Shown piece by piece: positions 1 to 8,361 of a DNA stretch of 64,000 nt. Source of the DNA: Armatimonadota bacterium (GTDB taxonomy: Bacteria > Armatimonadota > Fimbriimonadia > Fimbriimonadales > Fimbriimonadaceae); contig WGMG01000002.1 of assembly GCA_016125185.1 (NCBI GenBank), forward strand, positions 372,001 through 436,000, written 5' to 3'. The notes below the pieces were generated by a model, which saw only the letters and a list, made by a program, of their open reading frames with translations, ran no database searches and was not told where the DNA came from. Both the position numbers and the translations under genes were made by a program. Position 1 is the stretch's first letter. Each line of letters begins with the position of its first letter.

Positions 1-555
1 GGTGAAGGTGGTCCCGGTCAGGGTGGCGAAGGCTTCCAGGGCGGACCTCCTCCCCAAGGTGGCCCCGGGCAAGGCGGGCAAGGCCGCTTCAACCCCGAAG
101 AGGGCAAGAAGATGGAAGCCGCGATCAAGAAGATCCTCAACGACTCGCAGTACAAGCGATACAAGCAGATCGACCTTCAGGTCGATGGCCCGCGAGCCTT
201 CCTGCGACCAGAAGTCGCCGAGGCGCTCAACCTCACCGACGACCAGAAGGATCAGATGCACCAGATCATGGAGAGCAACCGACCGCAAGGTGGGCCCGGT
301 CAGGGCGGACCTGGCCAAGGTGGCCCCGGACAGGGCGGGCCAGGGCAGGGTGGTGACCCGGGCAAGTTCGCCGACGAACTGATGAAGAAGCTCACGGCCG
401 TCTTGACCGACACTCAAAAGTCCAAATTCAAGGAAATGACCGGCGCGCCGTTCAAGCTTGAGCGACCGCGAGGCGGACAAGGAGGTCCTGGTGGCCAGGG
501 CGGCCCCGGAGGACCTCCTCCGCAGGGTGGCGGCTTCGGCGGCGGACAGAGCTAG
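1..555 (+). CDS. Gly/Gln/Pro-rich protein, 5' truncated by window edge
   Basis: The frame is open from base 1, so the start lies outside the window. The visible 184 residues alternate low-complexity GGPGQ-type repeats with two short helical stretches carrying LT-x-x-Q-K elements (ALNLTDDQKDQ and AVLTDTQKSKF). That LTxxQ style recalls Spy/CpxP-like periplasmic proteins, but the similarity is short and the family call is inference. It ends QGGGFGGGQS. A hairpin terminator follows 38 bp after the stop. The repeats use GGC/GGT and CAG/CAA in variable combinations, so this is not simple triplet expansion. Function unknown; probably exported. Confidence 0.7.
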   Translation, partial: GEGGPGQGGEGFQGGPPPQGGPGQGGQGRFNPEEGKKMEAAIKKILNDSQYKRYKQIDLQVDGPRAFLRPEVAEALNLTDDQKDQMHQIMESNRPQGGPGQGGPGQGGPGQGGPGQGGDPGKFADELMKKLTAVLTDTQKSKFKEMTGAPFKLERPRGGQGGPGGQGGPGGPPPQGGGFGGGQS

Positions 556-593
556 TTTGGTTCTCTCTTCACCAAACCTATAGAACCAATCCA

Positions 594-616
594 GGGAGCC
601 GCAAGGCTCCCTTTTT
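594..616 (+). terminator. Rho-independent terminator
   Basis: A 7-bp stem (GGGAGCC / GGCTCCC) with a GCAA tetraloop is followed by five T residues. It sits 38 bp after the Gly-rich gene and on its strand. Confidence 0.85.
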
Positions 617-686
617 ATTCTTTGGCGAGCAGTTCGTTGGCGCATCGTGAAGACGCCGTCTCGCATACCCAAATCACGACTCTATA

Positions 687-1262
687 ATGAACATCGTGAG
701 CGAAGAGACACTCCAATTCATTCGTGATGTCGAAGATGGGTACATCGGTAAGGTTCGGCGTGCGTTGAAGCGAAATCCTGAACTCGTTCACGCTCGAAAT
801 GACTACGGTGCCACTCCGTTGCACCGCGCCGCTGTCTTCGCTCAGATTGAAGTCGTGAGGTTACTCCTGGCTTTTGGTGCGAACGCAAATGCAACCGAGC
901 GCAGTCGATCGACGCCGCTTCACTTTGCTTGCCACGACTTTTACGATTCGATTCCGGTCATGAAGCTCCTGGTCGATGCTGGCGCGCAACTGGACGCTCG
1001 CGACAAGCAATGGGATTCGGCCCTCATGACGGCCGCCAACTACTCCAACTTACCGGCCGTCTCATTTTTGTTGGCGGTAGGTGCACGCATCGACTTTCGC
1101 GATCGCCACGGCAGAACCGCTTTGGACATCGCGATCTGGCAATTCGACAGTATCCCAAGGACGGATAAGTACTTCGAGCAGTTGGCCACACAAGAGGTCG
1201 TTATCTTCCTCTTGCGCCAAGCCACAAATCTCAATCACTCAATTGCCGTTGCACCTACATAG
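687..1262 (+). CDS. Ankyrin-repeat protein
   Basis: A 191-residue protein with about four ankyrin repeats. The repeat hallmarks are visible as GATPLHRAAVF (about residue 41), STPLHFACHDF (about 75), DSALMTAANYS (about 111) and GRTALDIAIW (about 144), each with a following helix such as VVRLLLAFGANAN. It is likely a cytosolic protein-protein interaction scaffold; the partner cannot be told from sequence. There is no signal peptide or membrane segment. A perfect TATAAT at 683-688 overlaps the ATG, so if that is the -10 box the real start may be the GTG at 696 on a leaderless message. The gene is alone between two terminal regions. Confidence 0.85.
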   Translation: MNIVSEETLQFIRDVEDGYIGKVRRALKRNPELVHARNDYGATPLHRAAVFAQIEVVRLLLAFGANANATERSRSTPLHFACHDFYDSIPVMKLLVDAGAQLDARDKQWDSALMTAANYSNLPAVSFLLAVGARIDFRDRHGRTALDIAIWQFDSIPRTDKYFEQLATQEVVIFLLRQATNLNHSIAVAPT

Positions 1263-1296
1263 CGACCGGCAGTCCCGAATCGAATAAACTAGGGGG

Positions 1297-2064
1297 GTGA
1301 GTCCGCGCCTTCGCTTTGCCCTCGGGGCCGTACGCAAAGCCGGCCAATCGACCCTCGACCATTTTCAAAACAGCGTCGTGGTCGAGATGAAGGCGGATCA
1401 CTCTCCCGTCACCGTCGCCGACAAAAACGCCGAGCAAATTCTGCGCGACGAGATCGGAAGGGAGTACCCCGGAGAAGCGATCCTTGGCGAGGAACAGGGC
1501 CTCACCGGGACCGGCACCACGCGCTGGATCATCGACCCAATCGATGGCACGAAGTCCTTCGTCGCCGGAGTCCCGCTCTACGCCACCCTCCTCAGCTTCG
1601 AGGTCGACGGCGTTCCCCAACTCGGCGTCGCCTACTTCCCTGCTCTCGACGAAATTGTCTACGCCGAGCGTGGTCTTGGATGCTTCTGGAACGACAAGCC
1701 AGTACGGGTCACTTCGCGCACCACCGTGCAAGACGGCTTTCTTGCCTGTGGCGGGCCGAACAGCATGGTCAAATACGGCCGATGGCAGGGCTTCGAAGAA
1801 CTTTCTAAGGTAGCTCTCGCCACCCGAACCTGGAGCGACGCCTACGGTCACTGTCTCGTCGCGACGGGCCGAGTGGACGCCATGATCGACCCAGTCGTTA
1901 GCCGTTGGGACCTCAGCGCCATTCGCGTCATCATCGAAGAAGCCGGTGGGCAATTCACCGACTTCAACGGAGGCGATCCGTTCGCCAAAGGCGACTTTGG
2001 CCTGGAGGCCATTTCGTCCAACGGCCACGTTCACGATCAGATCCTCCGGGTGTACCGTTCGTGA
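1297..2064 (+). CDS. Inositol monophosphatase-family phosphatase, HisN-like (histidinol-phosphatase)
   Basis: A 255-residue Mg-dependent phosphatase of the inositol monophosphatase fold. The metal and phosphate motifs are present: GEEQG (about 64-68), DPIDGT (80-85) and the C-terminal WD (204-205). The spacing and the stretch around WSDAYGH are closest to the HisN-type histidinol-phosphate phosphatases, so a role in histidine biosynthesis is likely, but other sugar or nucleotide monophosphates are possible. The GTG start is forced by an in-frame TAA at 1285-1287; the G-run just before it is too close to be a normal ribosome binding site. The stop overlaps the GTG of ruvX (GTGA), starting a translationally coupled chain. 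Confidence 0.85.
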   Translation: MSPRLRFALGAVRKAGQSTLDHFQNSVVVEMKADHSPVTVADKNAEQILRDEIGREYPGEAILGEEQGLTGTGTTRWIIDPIDGTKSFVAGVPLYATLLSFEVDGVPQLGVAYFPALDEIVYAERGLGCFWNDKPVRVTSRTTVQDGFLACGGPNSMVKYGRWQGFEELSKVALATRTWSDAYGHCLVATGRVDAMIDPVVSRWDLSAIRVIIEEAGGQFTDFNGGDPFAKGDFGLEAISSNGHVHDQILRVYRS

Positions 2065-2462
2065 GGGTGCTGGGCATCGACTTCGGCGGCAAACGAATCG
2101 GAGTTGCCGCCGGAGAGACCGACCACGCCGTCGCCTCGCCTAGGCCCGCGCTCGAAGCCACCGGAACTTTGCGCCTCGATGCCGCGAATATCGTCGAAAT
2201 CGCGAAAAAAGAGGAGTGCGAATCCGTCATCATCGGTTTACCGTTAGTAAACGGCGAAGAAACAAAGATGTCGAGGATTTGCCGAATGCTGGGCGCGGAG
2301 ATCGAGAAGCTGGATTGGCCCGTCGTCTACATCGACGAATCCCTCACCTCGGCCACCGCTGAATCGGCCCTCAAGAACCAGGATTGGACTGCCGCCACGC
2401 GCCGAAAGCACCTCGATAGCGAAGCCGCCTGCCAAATCCTGGAGAGGTACTTCCGTGGCTAG
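2061..2462 (+). CDS. ruvX: RuvX/YqgF putative pre-16S rRNA nuclease / Holliday-junction resolvase
   Basis: A 133-residue YqgF-family protein with an RNase H-like fold. It opens with the first catalytic Asp in LGIDFGGKRIGVA, has the strand VIIGLPL and the second acidic motif YIDESLTSATAE, and ends with the DSEAACQIL helix that carries the last Asp. E. coli YqgF acts in 5' processing of 16S rRNA. The start is GTG, overlapping the previous stop by 4 bp, and the end overlaps the mltG start by 8 bp. The ruvX-mltG order is a common bacterial arrangement, which supports both calls. Confidence 0.92.
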   Translation: MRVLGIDFGGKRIGVAAGETDHAVASPRPALEATGTLRLDAANIVEIAKKEECESVIIGLPLVNGEETKMSRICRMLGAEIEKLDWPVVYIDESLTSATAESALKNQDWTAATRRKHLDSEAACQILERYFRG

Positions 2463-3465
2463 AAGGCGCCGGCTGGGATGCAAGTGGATTCTCTTGCTCC
2501 TGCTCGCCTCGCTGGTCGGCGCCCCTTATGCTTGGTTCCGCATGGTAACGGGTGGAAGTGAGCACGGCCCGGCTAAAACCGTCATCTTCACCAAACAACG
2601 AAGACTATCCTCCGTCATCGACGAGTTTGCCCAGGCAGGCTACATCAAGAACGCGTTTGCGACCAAGGTCCTTGCCGTCGTCAAAGGAGTCAAACGGACA
2701 ATCGCTCCCGGTGCCTACAGCCTGAGCACCGGCATGTCGTCCGAGGAGGCTCTCGATGCCCTGAAGTCGCCCATCAAGCAGATGGTGCGAGTCCCCGAAG
2801 AGCGGTGGATTGCCCGGGTCGCCAAAGTGCTCGAAGACAAGAATGTGTGCAAAGCGGCCGACTACATCGCCCTTTCGAATCGGTCCGACAAGTTCGAGGA
2901 CATGGGCATCCCATTCTTTAACGAGTCTCTAGAAGGCTTTCTGTACCCCGACACGTACAACTTCGCCCCCGGTATTGGTGCCGAATGGGTCATCCGCCGC
3001 CAGCTCATGAACTTCCAGAAGAAGACCGAAGGGCTTGGCCTCACCAAGGAAAACGTGCGGCGAACGTTGATCATTGCTTCCCTTCTGGAGCTCGAAGCGA
3101 GCGACTATAAAGAGAAGCAGATGATCGCTGGCGTCATCGAAAACCGGCTGATGCACGGCATGCGCCTCCAGATCGATGCCACCGTCAACTACGGCCTCCA
3201 ACTGTGGCGGCCGCTGGTCTACGCAGACTACACCTCGGTCAAATCGCCCTATAACACCTATCTCTACAAAGGTCTTCCGCCCGGGCCGATCTGCTCACCG
3301 ACGGTGGACAGCATCAAAGCAGCCCTGAATCCTATCAAGCACAATATGGTGTACTACATCACGATGCCCGACGGAGTGACGCGATTCACGGCGACCTACA
3401 AGGAGCATCTGGTAAACGTAAAACTGCGCGACAAACTGAAGGCGCAGAAGAAGGCGACGCAGTAA
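2455..3465 (+). CDS. mltG: Endolytic peptidoglycan transglycosylase MltG (YceG)
   Basis: A 336-residue membrane-anchored lytic transglycosylase. A positively charged N-terminus is followed by one membrane helix (about 11-28), then the YceG domain. The catalytic Glu lies in IIASLLELEAS (Glu 212, matching the E of the family's ASIVEKET), followed by VIENRL and DATVNYGL. It cuts nascent glycan strands and helps terminate peptidoglycan polymerisation at the inner membrane. The start is a GTG inside the end of ruvX, and the stop shares TAATG with the next gene, so translation is coupled on both sides. Confidence 0.93.
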   Translation: MARRRRLGCKWILLLLLASLVGAPYAWFRMVTGGSEHGPAKTVIFTKQRRLSSVIDEFAQAGYIKNAFATKVLAVVKGVKRTIAPGAYSLSTGMSSEEALDALKSPIKQMVRVPEERWIARVAKVLEDKNVCKAADYIALSNRSDKFEDMGIPFFNESLEGFLYPDTYNFAPGIGAEWVIRRQLMNFQKKTEGLGLTKENVRRTLIIASLLELEASDYKEKQMIAGVIENRLMHGMRLQIDATVNYGLQLWRPLVYADYTSVKSPYNTYLYKGLPPGPICSPTVDSIKAALNPIKHNMVYYITMPDGVTRFTATYKEHLVNVKLRDKLKAQKKATQ

Positions 3466-4553
3466 TGGGATTTCGGCCAGGACAATTCGATCGATCGCGG
3501 ACGGGCGTGCTCCGCTCGTTTTGTCCGGCCCACGCCGTTGCGTCCCTGCCCGAAATCAGCCTCGACCAGCTTCGATCCGAAGGCAAAATGCTCATTCTTT
3601 TGGATGTGGACCACACACTTGTAAAGTGGAAGCAAGAGGAATTCTCTCCCGAAGTCTTGGCCTGGGTGGCCAAAGCCAAAGAAATGGGCTTCCACCTCTG
3701 CATCCTCAGCAATACCCGCCACCCGGAGCGCCTCGGAAGACTCGCCGAGAAGCTCGGTATCGAAACATTCCGCGGGAGATTTAAGCCCAGCACCCACATG
3801 TACGAGATGGCGCTGGAGCACTTCGGCGAGAAACCGGAAAACGCGGTGATGATCGGCGACCAAATCATGACCGACGTCCTCGGCGCAAACCGAAGCGGAA
3901 TCGACGCGATCTGGGTCCAGAAGATGGAGGGACCGGAGTTCATCGGCACCAAGTTCAATCGAATGATGGAACTTTTGGTCACGAGTTTGCTTTATCGTTC
4001 CTTGGTGACTCCTTCCGACGCTATCGATACCAATCCCAATGTGCCACTGTTGGAGCGGACCATTGTCAAACAGATCCTCAAATTCTGCTTCGTTGGCGGC
4101 ATTTCGTTTGTCATCGATTTGGGAATCCGATTCCTGCTGATGAACGTGATTCGTCTGAATGGCGATCTCCTCAGCGACGAGGTCGGTCGGTCGCTCACCA
4201 GCCGATTTCCAACCATTTTCCAGTTCGCGTCGGGTCCAGACAAAGCCTTCTACCCGATCGCCGTTTTCATTGCCGCCTCGGTCGCGATGTTCAACTCGTT
4301 CGCCCTCAACCGCTCGTTCACGTTTCGGGTGCAAGGCAATGAGGGCAAGGGCGGGCAACTGGCCCGAGTCTACGTCGTCGGCTACATCGGCATGGCTCTG
4401 AACATCCTCATCTCCTCGGGCCTTTACAACATCATCCCGGGACACCGCAAGATCAGTCTTGTTGTCAGCGCCGTATGCGCCGCCTTCATAGTTGCGGCCT
4501 GGAACTTTGTTGGCCAGCGATACTTCGCGTTCCGCGTCCACAAGAGCGAATGA
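3465..4553 (+). CDS. Fusion: YqeG-type HAD phosphatase + GtrA-like membrane domain
   Basis: A 362-residue two-domain protein. Residues about 35-175 are a HAD-superfamily IIIA phosphatase of the YqeG type, with motif I DVDHTLV (47-53), motif II LSNT (81-84) and motif III-IV GDQIMTD (131-137). Residues about 200-360 have four membrane helices and the GtrA/DPMS-like signatures SFALNRSFTFR and WNFVGQRYFAFR. YqeG homologues dephosphorylate lipid phosphates such as phosphatidylglycerophosphate; GtrA proteins are linked to polyprenyl-linked sugar flipping. The reading frame is continuous with no sign of frameshift. A role in lipid or lipid-carrier phosphate metabolism is inference. It overlaps mltG by 1 bp and aroE by 4 bp. 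Confidence 0.85.
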   Translation: MGFRPGQFDRSRTGVLRSFCPAHAVASLPEISLDQLRSEGKMLILLDVDHTLVKWKQEEFSPEVLAWVAKAKEMGFHLCILSNTRHPERLGRLAEKLGIETFRGRFKPSTHMYEMALEHFGEKPENAVMIGDQIMTDVLGANRSGIDAIWVQKMEGPEFIGTKFNRMMELLVTSLLYRSLVTPSDAIDTNPNVPLLERTIVKQILKFCFVGGISFVIDLGIRFLLMNVIRLNGDLLSDEVGRSLTSRFPTIFQFASGPDKAFYPIAVFIAASVAMFNSFALNRSFTFRVQGNEGKGGQLARVYVVGYIGMALNILISSGLYNIIPGHRKISLVVSAVCAAFIVAAWNFVGQRYFAFRVHKSE

Positions 4554-5356
4554 ACGAAGTCTTCGACTGGAAAAATGCTCCCTCCGCCGAGTTCGCCGTC
4601 ATCGGCCACCCAATCTCGCATAGCCTTTCCCCCAAGATGCACGCCGCGGCGTTTGCCGCCCTTGGTCTGTCGTCTTCTTATGTCGCCATTGAGGTTCAGC
4701 CTGGCGAAGTTGACTCGGCCCTTGACCATCTTGCATCGCTCGGTTATCGGGGCGTCAATGTAACCGTGCCCCACAAGGAAGACGCTTTTCGCTGGTGCGA
4801 AACCGTAAGCGATGTCGCCCAGCGTCTGCACGTTTGCAATACCCTCGATTTACAAAAAAGGGACGGAACGAACACCGACGGAATCGGCTTCATTCGAAGC
4901 CTCGATGGACACGACTTTGGCAGTCGTCAAGCCTTGGTCCTCGGGGCCGGTGGGAGCGCCCGTTCGATTCTCGACTCCCTTCTGGCCGATGGCTGGGAAG
5001 TCTTCTTGTGGAACCGGACGCAGTCCCGCGCGGAAGAGCTAATCCAGCGCTTCAGCTTCGAAGCAACGCTGATTGACCGCCCATCCTTGGCGGGGAAAAG
5101 CTTGGTCGTCAACACGACCTCCGCAAGCCTCGGAGGGCATCGCTTGCCCTTACAGTGGTCCGAAGCCAGTCATGAAACCCTGGCTTACGACCTCGCCTAT
5201 GGGCACGGACTGACGCCGTTTCTGGCCGATGCCGCCGAGCACGGCTTACCTGTGCTGGACGGGCGAAAGATGCTAATGGAGCAGGGGGCCGCCGCCTTCG
5301 AGTTTTGGTGGGGCAAGACCGCTCCCCGCAAGGAGATGCTCGCCGCCCTCCAATGA
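4550..5356 (+). CDS. aroE: Shikimate dehydrogenase
   Basis: A 268-residue NADP-dependent shikimate dehydrogenase (3-dehydroshikimate to shikimate, aromatic amino-acid pathway). Visible motifs are SHSLSP (23-28, substrate serines), NVTVPHK with catalytic Lys 76, NTDG with catalytic Asp 110, the Rossmann GAGGSA (132-137), the NADP-phosphate region NRTQSRA, and the closing GRKMLMEQGA helix. The ATG at 4550 overlaps the previous stop as ATGA; an upstream in-frame ATG would run deep into the GtrA domain and is unlikely. Length is normal for the family. Confidence 0.93.
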   Translation: MNEVFDWKNAPSAEFAVIGHPISHSLSPKMHAAAFAALGLSSSYVAIEVQPGEVDSALDHLASLGYRGVNVTVPHKEDAFRWCETVSDVAQRLHVCNTLDLQKRDGTNTDGIGFIRSLDGHDFGSRQALVLGAGGSARSILDSLLADGWEVFLWNRTQSRAEELIQRFSFEATLIDRPSLAGKSLVVNTTSASLGGHRLPLQWSEASHETLAYDLAYGHGLTPFLADAAEHGLPVLDGRKMLMEQGAAAFEFWWGKTAPRKEMLAALQ

Positions 5357-6276
5357 ACCTGCTCTCGCCCACTCGCGAAAACCTCCTTTCAGTAGCCACA
5401 GCCTTGTTGGCCGGACAAAACGCGATCCTGCCGACGGAAACCGTCTACGGTCTGGCCGCCGACGCGACCAACGAAGATGCGGTGCGCAATATCTTTGCCC
5501 TCAAGGGTAGGCCAGCCGATAATCCGCTCATTGTCCACGTATCCTCCCTCAAACAAGCAAGCGCTTTCGTGCTGGAGTTCCCCGAGATTGGCAATCGGTT
5601 AGCCGAAGCGTTCATGCCAGGGCCGCTCACTCTCGTGGTGCGCAAAAGGCCCACGGTTTCTGACATTGTGACCGGTGGGCTCGACACAATCGCCATCCGC
5701 ATGCCGGACCATCCGGTCTGCTTGGCCGTGATGGAGCTTGGCAACATCGCGCTGGCCATGCCCAGCGCCAATCCGTTCATGGGGCTCTCTCCGACTCGGA
5801 TTGACATGGTCGATGCCGAACTCGCCGAGAAGGTTTTCGCTGTCGTGGACGGCGGTCCGTGCCCATTCGGTATCGAATCGACCGTGGTCGATATCACCGG
5901 TGAGCCGAGCATCCTTCGCCCAGGTTCGATTTCGCGACAGGAGATCGAAGCGGTTCTCGATCAGCCGGTTTCTTCGTCCGCAAGCCAAAGCGGGCGGCGC
6001 TCCCCCGGCCAATACCGCCGTCACTACTCCCCAAAGACTCGGTGCTCGATCGTCGCAAAACTTGCGCTGGGTCAACCTGGCTTGACGCTTTCGGAGGCGA
6101 GTACCAATCAGATTCAGATGCCGACCGACCCGAAGGAATATGCCCGACTCCTGTATGCGTCGATGGCCGAACTGGATTCCCTAGGTCTGTCTGAATTCGG
6201 CATCGAAGCGCCTCCTGAAGATGCCCGCTGGACCGCCGTATGGGATCGTCTGATCAAAGCGACCGCGACGGCCTAA
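5353..6276 (+). CDS. tsaC: L-threonylcarbamoyladenylate synthase (Sua5/YrdC/TsaC)
   Basis: A 307-residue enzyme that makes threonylcarbamoyl-AMP from threonine, bicarbonate and ATP for the t6A37 modification of ANN-decoding tRNAs. The YrdC domain shows PTETVYGLAADA, KGRPADNPL, the FMPGPLTLV stretch, and the SANPFMGLSPT and ESTVVDIT segments. After ILRPGSI a linker with SPGQYRRHYSPKT starts a short Sua5-type C-terminal extension, making it longer than bare YrdC. ATGA overlap with aroE. It converges with nagA with no intergenic base, so transcripts from both strands meet here. Confidence 0.9.
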   Translation: MNLLSPTRENLLSVATALLAGQNAILPTETVYGLAADATNEDAVRNIFALKGRPADNPLIVHVSSLKQASAFVLEFPEIGNRLAEAFMPGPLTLVVRKRPTVSDIVTGGLDTIAIRMPDHPVCLAVMELGNIALAMPSANPFMGLSPTRIDMVDAELAEKVFAVVDGGPCPFGIESTVVDITGEPSILRPGSISRQEIEAVLDQPVSSSASQSGRRSPGQYRRHYSPKTRCSIVAKLALGQPGLTLSEASTNQIQMPTDPKEYARLLYASMAELDSLGLSEFGIEAPPEDARWTAVWDRLIKATATA

Positions 6277-7347
6277 CTATCCGACGTCAAACGACGCCAA
6301 CAGCTCGCCCGTGTTTTCGTCCACCAAATTCCACTTTCGCGGATGCCCCTTGATCCGCAACGCCTCGCGCGGTGCATAACAGCACAAATCTGCCGCCACG
6401 TCTACGCCAAAGTCTTCGGTCAAATTCTCGAAAGCCTTTCGGAGCGTGATCGCCGAACCTGCCAGGTTCCCGCCATCGGCCAGCCGAACATCGCCCTCAC
6501 CCACCACGCAGTCGAGTCCCCACATCTTCAGCTGCGTCCCTGGCTCTAGGCCGGAGGCCATGGTCGAATCGCTGACGGCGATCACTTGACCATCGACCAG
6601 GCGTGTTTGAATCAGCACCATCGCCGCCTCCGGGCTTACGTGGATGCGGTCATAGATCAGTTCGGCAAAGAAGGGAGTCAGGGTCATCGCCGCTCCCGCC
6701 GCACCCGCCTCCCGATGATGAAAGCCCCGCATGGCGTTAAAGGTGTGCGTGCTGTGCCGCAAGCCCGCCTCATGACCCTTCTCGGCTTCCTCATAGGTCG
6801 CGTCAGTATGGCCCATGCTCGCAATCACCTTGCGTTTCGCCAGGCGACGAATCAGGTCGAGCGCCCCTGGGCGCTCGGGAGCCAGCGTCACCACCCGCAA
6901 GCGACGATCATCCAAAATCTCATCCCACTCCGACGAACCCGTAGGGGGATCGATAATGAATTCCTTGGGTTGCGCGCCCGGATACTTCGGCGAAATGAAA
7001 GGTCCTTCCAAGTGGAAGCCGAGGACCATAGGGTCAGCGGGTAGGTTCGCCAGCGCCTTCTTAACATCAGATGCCGGTGCCGTAACCGTAGTGGGCAGAA
7101 ATCCTTCGTAGCCGTCGCCAGCGAGCTTCTTACAAAGGACACTCATCTGCTCCTTCGTTGCTGACATAAAGTCGATGCCGTAAGCGCCATGAAAGTGAAT
7201 ATCGACAAAGCCAGGAACCAGCACGCCCTCCGGCTCGCCGTTCTTGATGTCCGTCATCTCGCCCGTCTCCGTATCGAACCGAATGAGGTCGAGCCCATCC
7301 TCCCCGGGCGTCAGGGCCACAATGCGACTTCCGTATTTCTTCGTCAT
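6277..7347 (-). CDS. nagA: N-acetylglucosamine-6-phosphate deacetylase
   Basis: A 356-residue amidohydrolase that removes acetate from GlcNAc-6-phosphate in amino-sugar catabolism or cell-wall recycling. Metal and catalytic residues are visible: HFHG (51-54), Glu 114 in FHLEGPF, His 180 in MGHTDAT, His 201 in THTFNAM, and Asp 260 in AVSDSTM. Substrate-loop elements NAMRGF and GNLAGS are also present. Its start overlaps the dprA stop (ATGA), so the two share a message. No nagB or transporter lies nearby. Confidence 0.92.
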   Translation of the reverse strand: MTKKYGSRIVALTPGEDGLDLIRFDTETGEMTDIKNGEPEGVLVPGFVDIHFHGAYGIDFMSATKEQMSVLCKKLAGDGYEGFLPTTVTAPASDVKKALANLPADPMVLGFHLEGPFISPKYPGAQPKEFIIDPPTGSSEWDEILDDRRLRVVTLAPERPGALDLIRRLAKRKVIASMGHTDATYEEAEKGHEAGLRHSTHTFNAMRGFHHREAGAAGAAMTLTPFFAELIYDRIHVSPEAAMVLIQTRLVDGQVIAVSDSTMASGLEPGTQLKMWGLDCVVGEGDVRLADGGNLAGSAITLRKAFENLTEDFGVDVAADLCCYAPREALRIKGHPRKWNLVDENTGELLASFDVG

Positions 7348-8327
7348 AGCGCTTTCGCAAATCCTCCGTGTTCTCGGATCACCCGTCCTTCCAGTTCCAG
7401 AATGGTAAGTTCCGCGAGCACTTCGCTCATCTCCATTCCAGTTAACTCGACAATCTTCTCAACTGGCATCGAATTCGCGTCAAGAACGCTCAAAATTTTC
7501 GCGGCCGGACCCTGAACCGCCGCCTTCGGCTGAACTGCGCGCGGTTCGATGCCTAGCGATTCGATCACCTGCATCGGGTGATCGAGCAGAGTCGCCCCAT
7601 CGCGGATCAGCGAGTGCGAACCTTGGAACCCGAATTGATCGATCGGACCCGGAACCACAAAAACCTCTCGACCTTGCTCAGCGGCAAAGCCCGCAGTTCG
7701 GATTGCCCCGGACTTGAGCGGCGCCTCGATCACCACCACCGCCGAACTCAAGCAGGCGATCAGATGGTTACGCAAAATGAATTTGTAGTCTGCCGGCTTA
7801 GTGCCCGCGGCAAACTGGCTGAGGAGCAAACCACGCTCCTTCATCCGCTGAAAAAGGCCGGAATGCGCCGACGGATAAACATGGTCCACCCCGCAAGCCA
7901 GCACTGCAATGGTCGAGCCGCCCGCCGCCAAAGTGCCTTCGTGAGCGGCCGCATCGATGCCGACGGCACCGCCGCTGACAACGGTAATCCCGTGCCGGGC
8001 GAATTCCTCGGCGAACTTGCGCGCGCAGACGCGGCCATAAGAGGTTGCGCTCCGTGTTCCGACAATCGCCACCATCGGCTGATCAAACGCCTCACGATTC
8101 CCAGAATAGAGGAGTGCAGGCGGCACTCCCGAAGCGTAAGCGAGGCTGTCCGGATAATCATCCTCAGCCAGGACCCGAATGTCACCAGCGAAGCTGTCGA
8201 TGGCCAGAACGGCGCTGAGACGTCGCTTCTCCGATTCGGTCAACAAAGAAGACGCCAAAAGAGCTTGGCCCCAATTGGAAAGAGGGTCGAGAGACTCTGC
8301 AATCTCTCGACCCTTCTGAATCGGCAT
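7344..8327 (-). CDS. dprA: DNA-processing protein DprA (Smf)
   Basis: A 327-residue single-stranded DNA binding protein that loads RecA on incoming DNA in transformation. The Rossmann-fold domain carries GTRSATSYG, VSGGAVGIDAAAH, ACGVDHVYPS, the RNHLIACLS segment and SGAIRTAGFA with VPGPID. The C-terminal 60 residues form a winged-helix-like domain common in DprA. Together with the pseudopilin elsewhere in the window it suggests natural competence, but no com genes are seen here. It is translationally coupled to nagA. Confidence 0.92.
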   Translation of the reverse strand: MPIQKGREIAESLDPLSNWGQALLASSLLTESEKRRLSAVLAIDSFAGDIRVLAEDDYPDSLAYASGVPPALLYSGNREAFDQPMVAIVGTRSATSYGRVCARKFAEEFARHGITVVSGGAVGIDAAAHEGTLAAGGSTIAVLACGVDHVYPSAHSGLFQRMKERGLLLSQFAAGTKPADYKFILRNHLIACLSSAVVVIEAPLKSGAIRTAGFAAEQGREVFVVPGPIDQFGFQGSHSLIRDGATLLDHPMQVIESLGIEPRAVQPKAAVQGPAAKILSVLDANSMPVEKIVELTGMEMSEVLAELTILELEGRVIREHGGFAKAL

Positions 8328-8361
8328 TTCTGTTGCCAGAAACGCGTTCCAGTTCTGGAAA

